Source: Progne subis subis
Lineage: Eukaryota; Chordata; Aves; Passeriformes; Hirundinidae
Reading direction: 5' to 3'
Length of the DNA stretch: 64,000 bases
Assembly (NCBI GenBank): GCA_022316685.1
Contig: JAKJHU010000065.1
Location: forward strand, 4,954,322-5,018,321
The stretch's first letter is position 1; each line of letters begins with the position of its first letter. The translations under genes and the position numbers were made by a program. The notes beneath the pieces were generated by a model that was given only the letters and a program-made list of their open reading frames with translations, did not search any database and was not told where the DNA came from. This document shows positions 61,740-64,000 of the stretch, piece after piece.

Positions 61740-61945
61740 GTATGAGGAAGGAATTCTGCCCTGGGAGGGTGGGCAGGCCCTGGCACAGGGTGCCCAGAGC
61801 AGAGTGGCTGCCCCTGGATCCCTGGAAGTGCCCAAGGCCAGGCTGGACACTGGGGCTGGGAGCAGCCTGAAATAGAGGAAGATGTGGACAACATGGGATT
61901 TAAGGTCCCTTCCAACCCAAACCAGTCTGGGGTTCCATGAATTTC
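61740..61945 (+). mobile_element. CR1 LINE 3' end, plus orientation
   Basis: 'tatgaggaaggaattctgcc', 'ggcacagggtgcccagagca', 'gcccaaggccaggctggaca' and the terminal 'ggtcccttccaacccaaacc' in plus orientation, directly following the opposite-strand remnant. Confidence 0.92.
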
Positions 61946-64000
61946 CAATTAGCACTTTACAGCCTCAATCCTGGTAAATCCCACCCTCATTTAAACTGGA
62001 TTAACATGATGTTTGCAGCAAGAAGATACAGAGAAGTGAATATCCTATCTATAATCAAATTTCTGCTAATCCAACACATGAATGTTCTCTGCTTCTCCCT
62101 CCTCATCACAGCCAGGGGCAAAAAAAAATGCCTCTCTCAGTTAACATAAAGTTTATCCCTTCATTAAGTTCCTTATGGGGAACAACAGCAAAGACAGGAA
62201 TTGGTAAGTAAATGTGTTAACAAAAAGAAAGGGAAAACTTACAAATTAAATTTCTGGAATGGCACCCAAATTAACAGCAGGAACATGTTCAGTTAGTCAT
62301 CCCCAAGCATCATTTCCTCCAGGTTGTAACATATGGGCTCTGACTAAGGATCTGAAAATTATACAGGCAGGAGACTGGCTTTCACCTGAGCCTTCAGAAG
62401 ATTTCCAAGATTAACAAACGAGGTCAAGTTTCTTGCCTAATTCCTTGTGAGGAGGGAACAGATTTGGGAATCAACTCCACCCCCCACCACAAAGAAAGGG
62501 GGTCTTGCAAAGAAGACTACATACATTTTTCACATTCAATGCGTAGAACCGTGTGGGAGCAGGTCTGGAGCACAGCTGTTGCAAACTAGAAAGTTGTGAA
62601 GCTTCGCAGTTTTACAGATTTTTTTTTTTTTTTCTCCTTTTAAAAGTTTTGAATTTTTACTAATGTTAAAGAATTTTAAACTACTTTAAATACTTGGGTA
62701 TCTTACCTGCTTCCTGACCTAAGGAGTCCTGTGTCCAGACAGACCATAAATACTGTTTTCTTGAGAGTTTGAGCTTTATTTCTAAATTCTTAGACTGACA
62801 TAGCTGCATTTACTGATGGTTATTTAATTTTGTCTCATTTTGAACAGATGAAGGCCTGACTGTAAGGCAAGTGGAGCACTGGCTCCGAAATGAGGGCAGG
62901 GCTCACCTCCAGCAGGCAGAAGCCTGACCCACACTGGTGATCAAGAAACCAGAGACACTTCTGACCCAAGGATAGAAATCAAATACCTACATCAGCAGAA
63001 TGGACATCTGTTCAGATGATTCCATTTTCACAGCTGCATTCCAAGTGTGTACTTCTGCTCATGTACCGCAACTACTCCTCTAATCAGAGATGGCCCCGAG
63101 GGTGAGATCAGCCAGGGGACCCACTGCCAGCTGCCTCCTGTGGAACTGTCTGCCAGCTTCCCGTGGATTTATGGGCTGGAGCGCAGTTCTGCTCCCATGT
63201 ACCAGCCCCACGCCTTTAGAACCACCCTGCCTATGCGATAAATGTTTAATAGCATCCCGGACCTTTCATTCCCACACCCCCTACACTCAGTCATAAGCAC
63301 TTATCGCTTAAAGCAATCCTAAAGGATAAAATCCCCTCTCTGTGAACAAACAGCAGATGCCATCAGACAACTTGCAAATCAAGAAAAAAAAAATTTTACA
63401 GCTTCATTCCCTATCAGAATCCAGCCAACATTCTTCTTCAGTCACCCTGGGCGAGGTTACAGCCTGCTATTTGTCAGGCGCTACCAAAGCGCAGGGAGGT
63501 TTCCCAGGGAGAACTCATTTTCCAAAGGCATAAAAGCAGCCCTTGTCCCCATGGATACTCACAATTGAGTGAGCAGGAGCTACAGGGCAGACTGAGGAAG
63601 ATTTACTTATTTGCCTGAGTCATTGCTAGAAATCTATGGAAAATCAGGAGTTTAATTCAGACCTTTATGGCTAAACTTGGCATGGTAAAAGAGGCTGAGC
63701 ATGCTTTTTTGCTGGATGCAATCATAGCTCGCTGCTTCTAAATTGATTAAGGCACATCCTCAAAGCCTTACAGCATGTGGACACTGGGATTCACATCTTC
63801 TACTGAACCTCAGATCTTCAGCAAGGGCAGGAGGAAGGGGAGTCAACACCCCAAATCTCCAATCCCAAAAGAGCCACAAGCACACCCAAAAAACGCAACA
63901 CCAGGGACAGAACATGGGTTTTAGAGGCAAAAACCTCCCAAAACCACAGGCAGAGTGTGGTTTCCACGTGAAAACCTCCCAACACAACCACACCATGACA

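Larger units (their letters stand above)
59168..64000 (-). other. WNK2: Left part of WNK2 intron 1
   Basis: No coding exon was recognised up to the window edge. It contains an inverted pair of CR1 pieces (61686-61945) and a poly(T) run near 62618. Long open frames around 60.1-60.9 kb on both strands lack similarity and splice sites. Exon 1 with the start codon must lie further right. Confidence 0.8.

Overview
The window is nuclear DNA from a vertebrate, most likely a bird and probably a songbird. The evidence is at least a dozen CR1 LINE 3' ends of the avian type (the 'tggtttgggttggaagggacc' family) and short, compact introns. No prokaryotic gene structure, CRISPR array, rRNA or tRNA was recognised. 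The bird call rests on repeat type and protein similarity, not on a database search.

The whole window is occupied by one gene on the minus strand, the chloride-sensing serine/threonine kinase WNK2. It is told from WNK1 by recalled family-specific residues (EEHYDES, RKVTC, RRERIWP). Twenty-five core coding exons were placed by reading splice sites and checking phase at every junction. Joined, they make 5,904 bp, or 1,967 codons plus a stop, with no frame break. The first coding exon (N-terminus, glycine loop and catalytic lysine) lies beyond the right edge. By analogy with mammalian WNK2 the exons are numbered from 2.

Reading right to left: 59.2-54.6 kb holds the rest of the kinase domain (exons 2-4, with HRD, DLG and APE motifs). 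47.6-43.9 kb holds the last kinase exon and the autoinhibitory PF2 domain with its FxF motif. 41.9-33.9 kb holds proline-rich exons 8-12. 31.1-29.3 kb holds a tight cluster of small exons for the second PF2-like domain. 28.9-24.9 kb holds large exons with the SPAK/OSR1-docking RFSV motif and a coiled coil. 23.4-14.9 kb holds four conserved C-terminal exons. 8.96-8.61 kb holds one terminal exon with its 3' UTR, and about 1.17 kb holds a second candidate terminal exon with its own poly(A) signals.

The most interesting candidate is an unannotated-looking 483-bp exon at 39926-40408. It has an open frame, phase 0 at both ends, a usable acceptor and a good donor. It lies inside the proline-rich region, in a place comparable to the alternative HSN2 exon of WNK1. 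Other points are a GC-AG intron needed to keep frame, two frame-consistent splice routes around 26.3-27.9 kb, a 45-bp exon whose skipping creates a stop at the junction, two possible C-termini, and inverted CR1 pairs.

No second protein-coding gene was recognised on either strand.
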